Below the pieces are notes generated by a model. That model was not told where the DNA came from. It did not search any database and saw nothing but the letters and a program-made list of their open reading frames with translations. The position numbers were made by a program, and so were the translations under genes. DNA of 59,671 bases from Haplomitrium mnioides (Eukaryota > Marchantiophyta > Haplomitriopsida > Calobryales), in assembly GCA_049999725.1 (NCBI GenBank), contig JBNGIS010034399.1:44707-104377 (forward strand), read 5' to 3'. This document shows positions 45,501-58,741 of the stretch, one piece after another (the first letter of the stretch is position 1; every line of letters begins with the position of its first letter).

Positions 45501-48500
45501 ACTTTTTCAATTCCTTGTATCAAACAATGAAGTAGGTTTGATGTCCACAAACAACCCAATGCAAGTTGTTAAATTTTCTGTAAAAGACAATAAAGTAGAT
45601 ATGATGTCCTCCAACAACCCAAGGCAACTTATTAGATTACTTGTAAAAGAAGTTGAAGTAGGTATGATGTCCACCAACAACCCAAACTAACTTGTGGAAT
45701 TTCTTGTAAAAGGCAATAAACTAGGTATGATGTCCACCACCAACCCAATGCAACTTGTTAAATTCCTCATAAAAGACAATGAAGTAAGCATGATGTCTAC
45801 CAGCAACCCAAACCAACTTGCTAAATTCCTTGTAGAAGACAATGAAGTAAGTATGATGTCCAACAACAATTCAAACCAACTTGTTAAATTCCTTGTAGAA
45901 GACAATGAAGCAAGTATGATGTCTACCAACAACCCAAACTAGCTTGTTAAATTCCTTGTAAAAGACAATGAAGTAAGTATAATGACCACCAAGAAGCGAA
46001 ACCTAGTTGTTAAATTTGTTGTAAATTAAAATAGAGTTAGCACCGTGTCCATGAACAACCTAAACCAACTTGTTTAATTCATTGTAAAAGATAATAGAGT
46101 AAGTATGATGTCCACCAACAACCCAAACCAACTTGTTAAATTTGTTGTGAAAGACAATGTACATTTCTTGTAAAACACAATGAAGTAAGTATGATTTCCA
46201 CCAACAACCAAAGGCACTTTTTCAAATTCCTTGTAGAAGAAAATAAGGTGAGTATGATGTCCACCAACAACTCAAACCAACTTGTTGGATTACTTGCAAA
46301 AGACAATACAGTAGGTATGATTTCCACCAACAACCAAAGGCAATATGTTAAATTCCTTGCAACAGACAATGAAGTGGGTATGATATCCACCAACAACCAA
46401 ATTTAACTTGCTAAATTCTTTCTAAAAGACATTAAAGTAGATGTGATGTTAACCAACAACCAAATGCAACTTGTTAAATTCCTTGTAAAATACAATGAAG
46501 TAGGTATCAAATCCACCAACAATCAAAGTTAGTTTGTTGATATCATTGTAAAAGACAATAAAGTAGGTATTATATCAAACCAACAACCCAAAGCATTTTG
46601 TTAAATTCCTTGTAATAAACAATGAAGTAGATATGATGTCCACCAACAACTTAAGGCAACTTGTGAAATTCCTTGTAAAAAACAATGAAGTAGATATGAT
46701 GACTACCAACAACCCAAGGAAAGCTATTTAACTCCTTGTAAAAGAGAATGAAGTAGGTACTCTATACGCCAACAACCCAATGCAACTTGTTAAATTCCTT
46801 GTAGAAGACACTGAAGCCAAGTACGATATCCACCAATAATTCAAACCAACTCGTAAATTTCTTGTAAAAGACAATGAAGTTGATGTCCACCAACAACTCA
46901 AACGAACTTGTTAAATTTCTCGCAAAAGACAATGAAGTTGATATAACGTCAACCAACAACCCGATGCAACTTGTCAAATTTCTTGTAAAAGACAATCAAG
47001 CATGTATAATATCCACCCAGTATACAATGCACCTTGCTAAATTCCTTGCAACATACCATCAAATAGATATAACGTCTGCAACAACCTAATGCAACTTGTT
47101 AAATTCCTTATAAAAGAGAATGAAGTAGGCATGATGCCCACCAACAACCCAAGCTAACTTGTGAAATTCCTTGTAAAAGATACAGAAGTAGGTATGATAT
47201 CCACCAACAACCCAAGGCAACCTGTTAAATTCCTTGTAAAGGACAATAAAGCAAGCATAATATCCACCAACAACCCAAACTTACTTGCTAAAGTTTTTTG
47301 CACAAGACAATGAAGTAAGTATCATATCTACCAACAACCAAAACCAGCTTGGTGAATCCCTTGTAAAAGACAATGAAGCAAGTATGATGTCAACCAAAAA
47401 CCAAAACCAACTTGTTAAATTTCTTGTAAAACACAATCGAGTTAGTATGATGTCCACCGAAAACCCAAGCCAACTTGTTTAATTCATTGCAAAAGACAAT
47501 AGAGTAAGCATGATGTCCAATGAAGTAAGTATGATGTCTACCAACAATCCAAACAAACTTGTTCAATTCCTTGTAAAAGACAATGAAGTAAGTATGATGT
47601 CCACCAACAATCGAAGGCAACTTATTAAATTCCTTGTAAAAGACAATGAAGCAAGTATGGCGTCCACTGACCCAAACCAACTTGTTGAATTCCTTGTAAA
47701 AGACAATGAAGTAGTATGTTGTCCACCAACAACCAAAGGCAACTTGGCAAATTCCTTGTAGCAAACAATAAAGTAGGTATGATGTCCACAACCAAACCAA
47801 TGTAACTTGTTAAATTCTTTTTAAAGAACAATGAAGCAGATATGATGTCAACCAACAACCCATGAAACTTGTTAAATTCCTTGCAAAAGATAGAGAAGTA
47901 GGTATGATATCCACTAACAACCCAAGCTAACTTGTTCAATTCCTTGTAAAAGACAATGAAGTATGTATGACATCCACCAACAACCCAATGCAACTTTTTA
48001 AATTCCTTGCAACAAAGAATGAAGTAGATATGATGTCTACTAACAATCTAAGGCAAGTTGTGAATTTTTTTCTAAAGTACTATGAAGTAGACATTATGTC
48101 TACCAACAACCCAAGGCAACTTGTTAGATTCCCTGTGAAAGAAATGAAGTAGGTATGATGTCCACCAACAACCCAAGCTAACTTGTGAAATTTCTTGTAA
48201 AAAACAATGAAGTAGTTATGATGTCAACCAACAACCCAAAGCAACTTGTTAGACTCCTTGTTGAAGACACTAAAGTAGGCATCATATCCACCAACAACCC
48301 AAACCAGCTTGTCAAATTCCTTTTAAAAGAAAATGAAGCAAAGTATGACATTCACCAACAAACCACACCAATTTGTAAATTTCTTGTAAAAAACAATGAA
48401 GTAGGTATGATATCCACCAACAAATGAAGCCAACTTGTAAATTACTTGTAGAAGACAATGAAGTAAGTATGATGTCTACCGAAAACCCAAGCCAACTTGC

Positions 48501-51500
48501 TAAATTCCTTGAAAAAAACAATGAAGTAAGCGTGATGTCCACCAACAACCCACACTAACTTGTTAAATTCCTTGCAAAAGACAATAAAGTAAGTATGATG
48601 TCCACCAACAAACAAAGCCAACTTGTAAATTACTTGTAGAAGACAATGAAGTAAGTATGATGTCTACAAAAAACCCAAGCTAACTTGCGAAATTCCTTGA
48701 AAAAAAACAATGAAGTAAGCATGATGTCCACCAACAACCCACGCCAACTTGTTAAATTCCTTAGAAAATATAATGGAGTAAGTATGATATTCACCAACAA
48801 CCCACACCAATTTGTAAATTTCTTGTACAAGACAATTAAGTAGGTATGATGTCCACAAACAAACAAAGGCAACTTTTTAAATTCCTTGTATTAGGCAATG
48901 AAGTAGGTATGATGTCCACCAACAACCCAATGCAAGTTGCTAAATTTTTTCTAAAAGACAATAAAGTAGATATGATGTCCTCCAACAACCCAAGGCAACT
49001 TGTTAAATTACTTGTAGAAGAAATTGAAGTAGGTATGATGTCCACCAACAACTCAAGCTAACTTGTGAAATTTCTTGTAAAAGACAATGAAGCAAGTATA
49101 ATGTCTACCAACAANNNNNNNNNNAATACAATGAAGTAGGTATCAAATCCACCAACAATCGAAGTTAACTTGTTGATATCATTGTAAAAGACAATGAAGT
49201 ATGCATTGTTTCAAACCAATAACCCAAAGCAACTTGTTAAATTCCTTGTAGTAGACAATAAAATAGATATGATGTCCACCAACAACTTAAAACAACTTGT
49301 GAAATTCCTTGTAAAAACAATGAAGTAGATATGATGACTACCAACAACCTAGAGCAACCTATTTAACTCCTTGTAAAAGAGAATGAAGTAGGTATTATAT
49401 CGGCCAACAACCCAACGCAACTTGTTAAATTCTTGTAGAAGACATTGAAGCAAGTACGATGTCCACCAACAAATCAAACCAACTTGTTAAATTTCTTGTA
49501 AAAGACAATCAAGTGGGTACTATGTCCACCAATAACCCAAGTTAAATTGTTTATTTCCTTGTAAAAGACAATGAAGCATGTATAATATCCACCAAGTAAA
49601 CAATGCAACTTGTTAAATTCCATGTGACATACCATGAAGTAGATATAACGCCCACCAACAACTTAATGCATCTTGCTAAATTCCTTATAAAAGAGAATGA
49701 AGTAGGTATGATATCCACCAACAACCCAATGCAACTTGTTATGCTCCCTAATAAAGAGAATGAAGTAGGTATGATGCCCACCAACAACCCAAGCTAACTT
49801 GTGAAATTCCTAGTGAAAGACATTGAAGTAGGTATGATGTCCACCAACAACCCAAACCAACTTGTGAAATTCCTTGTAAAAGACAATGAAGTAAGCATGA
49901 TGTCAACCAACAATTCAAACCAACTTGTTAAATTTCTTGTAAAAGACAATGAAACAAGTATAATGTCTACCAACAACCCAATCGAGGCTTTTAAATTCCT
50001 TGCAAAAGACAATAAAGTAAGTATGATGTCCACCAACAACTGAAACTAGCTTGGAAAATTCCTTTTAAAACACAATAGAGTTAGTATGATATCTACTAAC
50101 AACCCAATCTAACTTGCTAAATTCATTGTAAAGAACAATGGAGTAAGTATGATGTCCACCAACAACCCAAGCCAACTTGTTAAATTCCTTGTAAAATACA
50201 ATGTTAGTTACTTACAAAAGACAATGAAGTAAGCATGATTTCCACCAACAACCAAAGCTTACTTGTTAAATTCCTTGTAAAAGACAATGAAGTAAGTATA
50301 ATGTCCACCAACAACCCATGAAACCTTGTTAAATTCTTTGTAGAAGACAGTGAAATAAGCATGATGTCCACCAACTGCCCAAACCAATTTTGTAAATTCT
50401 TTGTAGAAGACAATAAAGTAGGTATGATGTTCACCAACAACCCAATCCAACTTGCTAAATTCCTTGTAAGAGACAATGAAGTAAGTATGATATCCATTGA
50501 CAACCCAAACCAACTTGTTCAATTCCATACAAAAGACAATAAAGTAGGTATAATGTCCACCAACAACCCAGAGCAGCTTGTTAAATTACTTGCAACAGAC
50601 AATGAAGTGGGTGGGATGTCGACCAATAACACAATGTAGCTTATTAAATTCGTTTTCAAAGAAATTGAAGTAGATATGATGTCAACCAACAACCAAATGC
50701 AACTTGTTAAATTTTTTTGTAAAAGACAATGAAGTAGGTATGATATCCACCAACAACCAAAGTTAACTTGCTTAATTTCTTGCAAAAGACATTGAAGTAT
50801 ACAATATATCCACCAACAACCCAAGGCAACTTGTTTAATTTCTTGCAACAGATAATGAAGTAGACATGATGTCCACCAAAAACATAAGTCAACTTGTTAA
50901 ATTCCTTGTACAAGACAATGAAGTAAATATGATGTCCACCAACAACCAAAGCAACATGTTAAATTCCTTGTAAAAGAGAATGAAGTAGGTATAATGTCCA
51001 CCAACAACCCAAGGTAACTTCTGAAACTCCTTATCAAAGATATTGAAGTAGGTATGATCTCAACCAACAACCAAAGCCAACTTGTTAAATTCTTCTTAAA
51101 AGACACTAAAGTAGGTGTGATGTCTACCAACAACCCAAATTAACTTGTTAAATTCCTAGTAAAAGACAATGAAGTAGATTTGATATCAACCAACAACCCA
51201 AAGCAACTTGTTTAATTCCTTGTAAAATACAATGAAATAGGTATAATGTCCACCAACAACCCAAACAAACTTGTTAAATTCCTTGTACAAGACAATGAAG
51301 TATGTATGATGTCCACCAACAACCCAAGGAAACTTGTTAAATTCCTTGTAAAAGACAATGAAGTATGCATGATGTTCACCAACAACCCAAGGCAACTCAT
51401 TAAATTCCTTGTAAAAGACAACGAACTATGTATGGTGTCCACCGACAACCCAATGCAACTTGTCAATTTCATTGTGAAAGACAATGAAGTAGATATTGTG

Positions 51501-52932
51501 TCAACCAACAACCCAAAGCAACTTGTTAAATTCTTTGTAGAAGACAATGAACTAGGTATGATATCAACCAACAACCCAAGAAAACTTGTTAAATTCCTTG
51601 TAAAATACAATGAAGTAGGTATTTTGTCGACCAACAACCCAAACCAAGTTGTTAAATACCTTGTAAAAAACAATGAAGAAGTATGATGTCAATGAATAAT
51701 TCAAACCAACTTGCAAAATTCCTTGTAAAAGACAATAAAGAAAGTATGATGTGAACCACCGATTCAAGCCAACTTGTTAAATTACTTGCTAAAGAGAATG
51801 AAGTAAGTACGATGTCCACCAGCAACCCAAGCTAACTTCTAAAATTCTTTGTGAAAGACACCAAAGTAGGTATGATGTCCACCAACAACCCAAAGCAATT
51901 TGTTAAATTTCTTGTAAAACACAATGTAGTAAGTATGATTTCCACCAACAACCAAAGCCAACTTGCTAAATTCCTTGTGAAAAACAATGAAGTAAGTATG
52001 ATGTCCACCAATACCCCATGCCAACTTGTTAAATTATTTGTAAGAGAAAATGAAGCAAGTATGATGTCTACCAACAACCCAATTCAGCTTATTGAATTCC
52101 TTGCAAAAGACAACAAAGTAGGTATGATGTCCACTAACAATCAAAGACAACTTGTTGAATTCCTTATAATAGACAATGAAGTAGATATGATGTTCACCAA
52201 CAACCCAATGCAACTTCTTAATATTGTTGTTAAAGACAATGAAGTAGATATGATGTCCACCAACAACCCAAGGCAACTTGTTAAGTTTCTTGTAAAAGAG
52301 AATGAAGTAGGCATGATGTCCACCAACAACCCAAACTAACTTGTGCAATTATCAGTGAAAGACATTGAAGTAGGTATGATTTCCACCAACAACCCAAAGA
52401 AACTTGTTAAATTCCTTGTAAGAGACAATGAAGTAAGTATGATATCTACCAACAACCCAAACCAACTTGTTAAATTTCTTGTAAGAGACAATGATATAAG
52501 TATGATGTCAACCAACAATTTAAACCAACTTGTTTAATTTCTTATTAAAGACAATGAGGCAAGTATGATGTCTTAGAACAACACAAACGAGCTTGTTAAA
52601 TTCCTTGCAAAAGACAATGAAGTAGGTATGATGTCCACCAACTTGTAAAATTTCTTATAGAACAAAATCAAGTTAGTATGATGTCCACTTACAACCCAAC
52701 CCACTTGTTCAATTCCTTGTAAAAGAGAATAAAGTAGGTATAATGTCCACCAACAACCCAGGCTAATTTGTGAACTTCCTTGTAAAGTACAATTAAGTAA
52801 GTATGATGTTGACCAATAACCCAAGACAACTTGTTAAATTCCTTGTAAAAGACACTCAAGTAGATGTGATGTCCACCAACAACCCAACCCAACTTGTTAA
52901 ATTCCTTGTATAAGACAATGAAGTAGATGTGA
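42577..52932. repeat. Satellite block 4, 63-bp monomer with higher-order structure
   Basis: About 164 monomers form the longest block. Monomers differ mainly at the dinucleotide after CCAA (AC, GC, GG or TG before CAACTT) and at GTARRT. Long similarities recur at offsets of about 2.6-3.5 kb: 43660-44560 with 47150-47800, 45236-45540 with 48417-48930, and 46500-46760 with 49140-49400. These show amplification of multi-monomer segments. Ten N at 49115-49124 fall inside this pattern. Forward frames up to 162 codons (51851-52339) and reverse frames up to 193 codons (43147-43728) are present. Confidence 0.95.
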
Positions 52933-53301
52933 TGTAAGTGAACTCAAAGGCCAACTTCCAAATGAGTAACAACTTCAAAATAGCTCAAATAAAGTTATAG
53001 CACTCAAAGACAATAAGCAAACAAAAGCCAAGAGTGCTAGCCAAAGCCAAACAACCAAACCAAATTGAGAGTAACTCCTGAATGAGAAGTGAGGCTAGGA
53101 AGATGTTATATTCATACAAGAGAAGAAGGTGTCATCCTTCTTTCTTCACTTACAAGTCACTTCTAATTTGAACTCTAAAACTCTAAAAGTGACTTTGAAT
53201 GCAAGTAATCTAATCTCAACCCTAAAAGTCACCCTCTACCACTTCCTTCACTCCTTTCTATTTTCTTATAAATAACACAAACTTATGTTTGTAGTATTAC
53301 A
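52933..53301 (-). mobile_element. Solo LTR of a chromovirus (element E)
   Basis: This 369-bp sequence runs TGTAAGTGAACTC to GTAGTATTACA on the plus strand and matches the minus-strand LTRs of elements A and C. The flanks TGTGA and TATGA form a target duplication with one mismatch. No internal sequence is present, so it arose by LTR-LTR recombination. Satellite continues in the same phase on both sides. Confidence 0.9.
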
Positions 53302-56263
53302 TATGATGTCAACCAACAACCCAAACAACTTGTTAAATTCTTTGTAAAAGACAATGTAAATTCTTTATAAAAGGCAATGAATTAAGTATAATATCTACCA
53401 AGAACCCAAGCCAACTTGTTGAGCTCCTTGTAAAAGACAATGAAGTAAGGATAATGTCTACCAACAACCCAAACCAACTTGTGAAGTTCCTTTTAAGAGA
53501 CAATGAAGTAAGTATAATGTCAACCAACAATTCAAACCAACTTGTTTAATTTCTTGTAAAAGACAATAAGGTAAGCATGATGTCTACAACCAACGCAAAC
53601 CAGCTTGTTAAATTCCTAGTAAAAGACAATGAAGTAAATATGATGTCCACCAACAACCAAAACCAACTTGTAAAATTGTTTGTAAAACACAATCGAGTAA
53701 GCATGATGTCCACAGACAACGAAAGCCAACTTGTTAAACTCTTTGAAAAAGAGAAATTAGTATGTATCATGTCCACCAACAACCCAAGCTAACTTGTGAA
53801 ATTTCTTATTAAAGACAATAAAGTAGGTATGATGACGACCAACAACCCAAGACAACTTGCTAAATTTCTTGTAAAAGACACTAAATTTGGCATGATGTCC
53901 ACCAACAACCCAAACTAACTTGCTAAATTCCTTGTATAAGACCATGAAGTAGATATGATATCAACCAACAACCCAAGAAACTTGTTAAGTTCCTTGTAAA
54001 AGACAATAAAGTAGGCATGGTGTCCACCAACAACCAAAGCCAACTTGCCAAATTTTCTTAAAAGACAATGAAGTGTGTATGATGTCCACAAACAACCCAA
54101 ACCAACTTATTAAATTTCTTGAAAAAGACAATGAAGTAAGTATGATGTCTACCAACAACCCAAGCCAACTTGTTAAATTGATTGTAAAAGACAATGGAGT
54201 AAGTATGATGTCCACCAACAATTCAAACCAACTTGTTATATTTCTTGTAAAACACAATGAAGTAAGTATGATTTCTAGCAACAACCAAAGCCAACTTGTT
54301 GAATTTCTAGTAAAAGACAATGAAGTATATATGATGTCCACCAAAACCCTCACACAACTTGTTAAATTCCTTGTAGGAGACAATGAAGCACATATGGTGT
54401 CCACCAACAACCTAAGGCAACTTGTTTAATTCCTTGCAAAAGAGAATGAAGCAGGTATGATGTTGACAACCAACCAAAGGCAACTTATTAAATTCCTTGC
54501 AAAATTCCTTGTAAAAGACACTGAGTAGGTATGATGTCCACCAACAACCCAAACCAACTTGTTAAATTCCTTGCAAAAGACAATGAAGTAAGTATGATAT
54601 CAACCAACAATTCAAACCAACTTGCTAAATTCTTTGTAAAAGACAATGAAGTAAGTATGATGTCAGCCAACAATTCAAACCAACTTGTTAAATTCCTTTT
54701 AAAAGACAATGAAGTAAGTATGATTCAATCCAACAACCCAAGCCAACTTGTTAACTTCCTTATAAAATACAATGAAGTAGCTTTGATGTCCACCATCAAC
54801 CAAAGCTAACTTGTAAAGGACAATGAAGTAGGTATAATGTCCACAAACAACCCAATGCAATTTGTTAAATTCCTTGTAACAGACAATGAAGTAGGTGTGA
54901 TGTCCACCAATAACCCAATGTAACTTGTTAGATGCCTTGTAAAAGACAATGAAGTAGATATGATGTCCACCAACAACCCAAAGGAACTTGTGAAAAAGAA
55001 TGAAGTAGGTATGATGTCCACTAACAACCGAAGCTAGCTTGTCAAGTTCCTTGTTAAAGACAATGAAGTAGGTATGATATCCACCAATAACCCAAGGCAA
55101 CCTTTAAAGCTCCTTGTAAAAAACAATGAAGTAAGTATGATGTCCACCAACAACCTAAGCTAACTTGCTAAATTCCTTTTAAAAGACAATGAGGTAATTG
55201 TAATGTCAACCAACAATTCTAAGCAACTTGTTAAATTACTCGTAAAAGACAATGAAGTAAGTAGAATGTCTACCAACAACCCAAATGAGCTTGTTAAATT
55301 CCTTGTAAAAGACAATAGACTAAGCATGATGTCTACTAAGAATTGAAACCAATATGTTTGATTCCTTATAGAACACAATTGAGTTAGCATAATGTCCACC
55401 AACAACCCAAGACAACTTGTTAAATTCATTGTAAAAGACAATGGAGTAAGTACGATGTATATCAACAACCCAAGCAAACTTGTTAAATTTGTTGCAAAAG
55501 ACAATGTACATTCCTTATAAGACACAATTAAGAAAGTATGATTTCCACCAACAACCAAAGGTAAGTTGTCAAATTCCTTGCAAAAAGACAATGAAGTAAG
55601 TATGATGTCCACCAACAACCTAGGCCAACTTGTTGAATTCTTTGTAAAAGAAAATGAAGTAGTGTGATGTCTACCAACAACCCAAGCCAACTTGTTAAAT
55701 TCCTTGTAAAAGACAATGAAGTAAGTATGATGTCCACCAACAACGCAACCCAACTTGTTAAATTCCTTGCAAAAGAAAATGAAGTAGATATGATGTCCAT
55801 TAGTAACCCAAGAGCACTTGTTAAATTCCTTGTAAAAGAGAATGAAGTAGGTATGATGTCCACCAACAACTCAAGCTAACTTGTGAAATTCCTTGTGAAA
55901 GACACTGAAGCAAGTATGAACTCCAGCAACAACCCAAACCAACTTGTTGAATTCCTTATAAAAGACAATGAAAGAAGTATGATGTCCACCAACAACTCAA
56001 GGCAACTTGTTAAATTCCATGCAGAAAACATAGAAGTAGCTATGGTGTCGAGCAACAACTCAATTCAGCTTGTTAAATTCCTTGCAAAAGACAATGAAGT
56101 AGATATGATGTCCACCAACAACCCAAGGAAACTTGTTAAGTTCCTTGTAAAAGAGAATGAAGTAGGTATGATGTCCACCAACAACCCAAGCTAACTTGTG
56201 AAACTCCTTGTGAAAGACACTCAAGTGAGTATGATATCCACCAAGAACCCAAAGCAACTTCTT
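53302..56263. repeat. Satellite block 5, 63-bp monomer
   Basis: About 47 monomers of the 63-bp family continue the array after the solo LTR. The forward frame again repeats STNNPxQLVKFLVKDNEV and the reverse frames stay open up to 197 codons (55160-55753). The block ends at the LTR of element C. Confidence 0.95.
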
Positions 56264-56644
56264 TGTAAAAGAACTCAAGGACCAAATCCAAATGAGTAAA
56301 ATCTCATAGTGAACTCTAATAGAATTCTTCAACCAAAAACAACTCAAGGTCTAAGCTAAGACCAAGAGTGCAAGCAAAAGCTAAGCACCCAAGTGATTCA
56401 AGAGGAACTCCAAAATGAGAAAAAGGGCTAAGAAGCCCTTTTATTTATACAAGAGAAGAAGGTGTCATCCCTCTTTCTTCACTTGCAAGTCACTTCTAAT
56501 TTCAACCCTAAAAATGACTCTCTACTAAAAGTGACTTTGAAGGCAAGTAATCTTATCTCAACCCTAAAAGTGACTCTCTACCACTACTTTCACTCCTCTC
56601 TATTTTTTTTATAAATAGTACAACCTTATGCTAGTACCATTACA
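56264..56644 (-). mobile_element. 3' LTR of chromovirus C
   Basis: It is 381 bp, TGTAAAAGAACTC to ACCATTACA on the plus strand, with a TATA-like TATAAATAA (minus) at about 56441-56449. The left flank is satellite ending AAGCAACTTCTT. Because the satellite itself contains TTGTAAAAGA, the exact left boundary could shift by a few bases. Confidence 0.88.
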
Positions 56645-56647
56645 TAA

Positions 56648-57380
56648 TCATCGCCTTCTAATCGATGATCTACTCGTCATTGTCACAACTTTCAAATATT
56701 TGAATAACCTCTTAAGCATTCTCAAGATTTGAAGAAGGTTCCCAAGTAACATCATGAAGTGGATAGCCTTTCCACAAAACCTTGTATTGAACTTGTAGAT
56801 GTCACCTTTGTTTGATAACCTATTTAGCCAAAATATGGTCCACCTCAAATTCTTCATGATCATCAAGAATAATAGTTGAAGAAAGAACTTATACACGGTT
56901 TGGAAAAGAAGAAGGACTAGAAACAAAAGGTTAAAGTTTAGAGAAAAAGAATACATGATGAATCTTCATATGGAGTGGAAAAACAAGTTTGAACACAACG
57001 AGAGAATTAACTTGAGAATTTGAGAAAAGACCAATCCAAGCTGGAGATAACTTACAGACTTGAGTGTCCAAAGACAAAGGAAGATCATGTGTAGAAAACA
57101 TAACTTTGTCATCTAAAACACAAGAGAAATAACGATGATGTTTATTGACATATTTTTTTGCTGATTTTGAGCAATAAGAAGATGGTTTTGTGCATCTTGC
57201 AAAGAGGAAGATAAATGAGACAAAAAAGTAGAAAGACTTTGAATATTTGAAGAGGAATGAGAAAGAAAACCATTGAGAACAAGAGGATGTTAGCCTAAAT
57301 TGAGAAAAAAAAGAGAAAATCCAGTACGTGCTTGTTTGGAGTTGTTGTATGCAAACTCCACAATCAGCAAGGAACTATCC
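56648..57380 (-). pseudogene. Chromodomain and integrase C-terminus of element C
   Basis: The chromodomain (about 56648-56790) reads VQYKVLWKGYPLHDVTWEPS, then SNLENA, a stop, and EVIQIFES. It ends just before the LTR. The linker region (56800-57380) carries degraded integrase C-terminal sequence equivalent to 41480-41985 in element D. The aromatic cage residues of the chromodomain are retained despite the stop. Confidence 0.8.
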
Positions 57381-57384
57381 CAAT

Positions 57385-57965
57385 TCATGTGATGAACATA
57401 GATGAGCGCTCAAAGCATATCCTCCACAATGCGATTTGCGCATTCAATTTGCTATGTGCATGAGGATGATAGACCATAGACATAGATAGCTTGGTTTCCA
57501 AAAGTGTGAACAATGTTTGCCAAAACTTCCTAATGAATCGTGGATCTCTATTAGATGTTAATACCTTTGGCATTCTATGATAACAAAAAATTATATCAAA
57601 GTAAATCTTTGCCAATTATGGAGCATCCATCGTATCCACCGTCAGTGCTAGATGAATCTATTTGCTTAGCTTATCCACAAACACCACAATGGTAGTAAAC
57701 CCCAAGACGTGGTTGGAAGCAAAGTGACAAGATCTAAACTTATATGTTCCCAATGAGTAGTAGGAATCAGTAGTGGTTGAGGAATGCCAACTGGTTTTTG
57801 ATTTGAAGCCTTGTTTTGCTAACAATTTTCATAAGAACAAACAAAGTTGTGAACATCTTGAGCTTGGTTTGGCCACCACCAAGTGCGTTGAAGCAACTCT
57901 ATAGTCTTGTCTACCCCAAGATGCCAGGAGATTGGAATGTCATGCGCTTTTTGTAAATGGGAAAT
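57385..57965 (-). pseudogene. Integrase core of element C
   Basis: A 76-codon frame contains MAKIYFDIIF, HRMPKVL and NRDPRFIRKFW. The catalytic Asp before RDPRF is changed to Asn (SNRDPRF). The Glu region (normally DGQTER) is disrupted. Upstream (57640-57830) the segment with the first Asp is present but shifted. Confidence 0.8.
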
Positions 57966-58740
57966 TCAAAGCACATCATCTTGTGGAACATATATTTGAT
58001 GGCCTTGATAGAAAATACCATTCAGAATGGAAAAGTTATGATACTCACTATCTTTGATCGCCAAACGTGTCTTAACAAGATTGAAAAATGCATCTTCATG
58101 TAACTTTTGTCGAAAGTTGTCACTGGTTGCTTTATCAAGATGCAATATACTAACATTTGCAACCTCCAACATATTAGTAAATGACCCAGCCTCCGTGACT
58201 ATGCATCAAGAATGGTGTGGAACCTTCTCGACTTGTACTCCAACTTGATATCAAAAAGTTGTAGTTGATCTTCCCATCGATGATGACGACTAGTCATATT
58301 TTCCAAATGAATTGACTGAAGCAAAGGCTTGTGATCAGTGCGCATAAGTACTTATTTTCCTAAAGGATAGTGTCTCCAAACTTTGGTACCATGAACCATC
58401 CCCAATTGCTCTCTATCCCTTGCAAAATAATTCCTCTTTGCTGTATTTAGTTGACGTGACATGAAGGCAATCAGATGAAGTCCATTTTCAAACACTTCTT
58501 GTAACACTGCCCCAATAGCAAAATTAGAGGCATCAAAATCAACCATGCAACTTGTCTTTGGGTCATACGGTTGTAGAATTAGATGAGAAGATACCGGATC
58601 TTTGAATTGTTGAAGTGCCTCTTGCTATTTGGTCATCCTTTGAAACTTTGCCTCCTTACCTAGCAAATACATAAGCGGTGCAGCAATATGAGCAAAATAA
58701 TGGATAAATCTTTGAAAAAAACTTGCTAACCCATTGAAAG
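57966..58740 (-). pseudogene. RNase H and integrase zinc-finger region of element C
   Basis: The 58352-58546 frame starts MVDFDASNFAIGAVLQE with the catalytic Asp and continues HLIAFMSRQLNTAKRNYFAR, DREQLGMVHGTKVWRHY. The 57966-58172 frame covers the RNase H to integrase connection, ending in FYQGHQIYVPQDDVL. A stop near 58640 breaks the RT-RNase H linker. Confidence 0.82.
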
Positions 58741-58741
58741 C

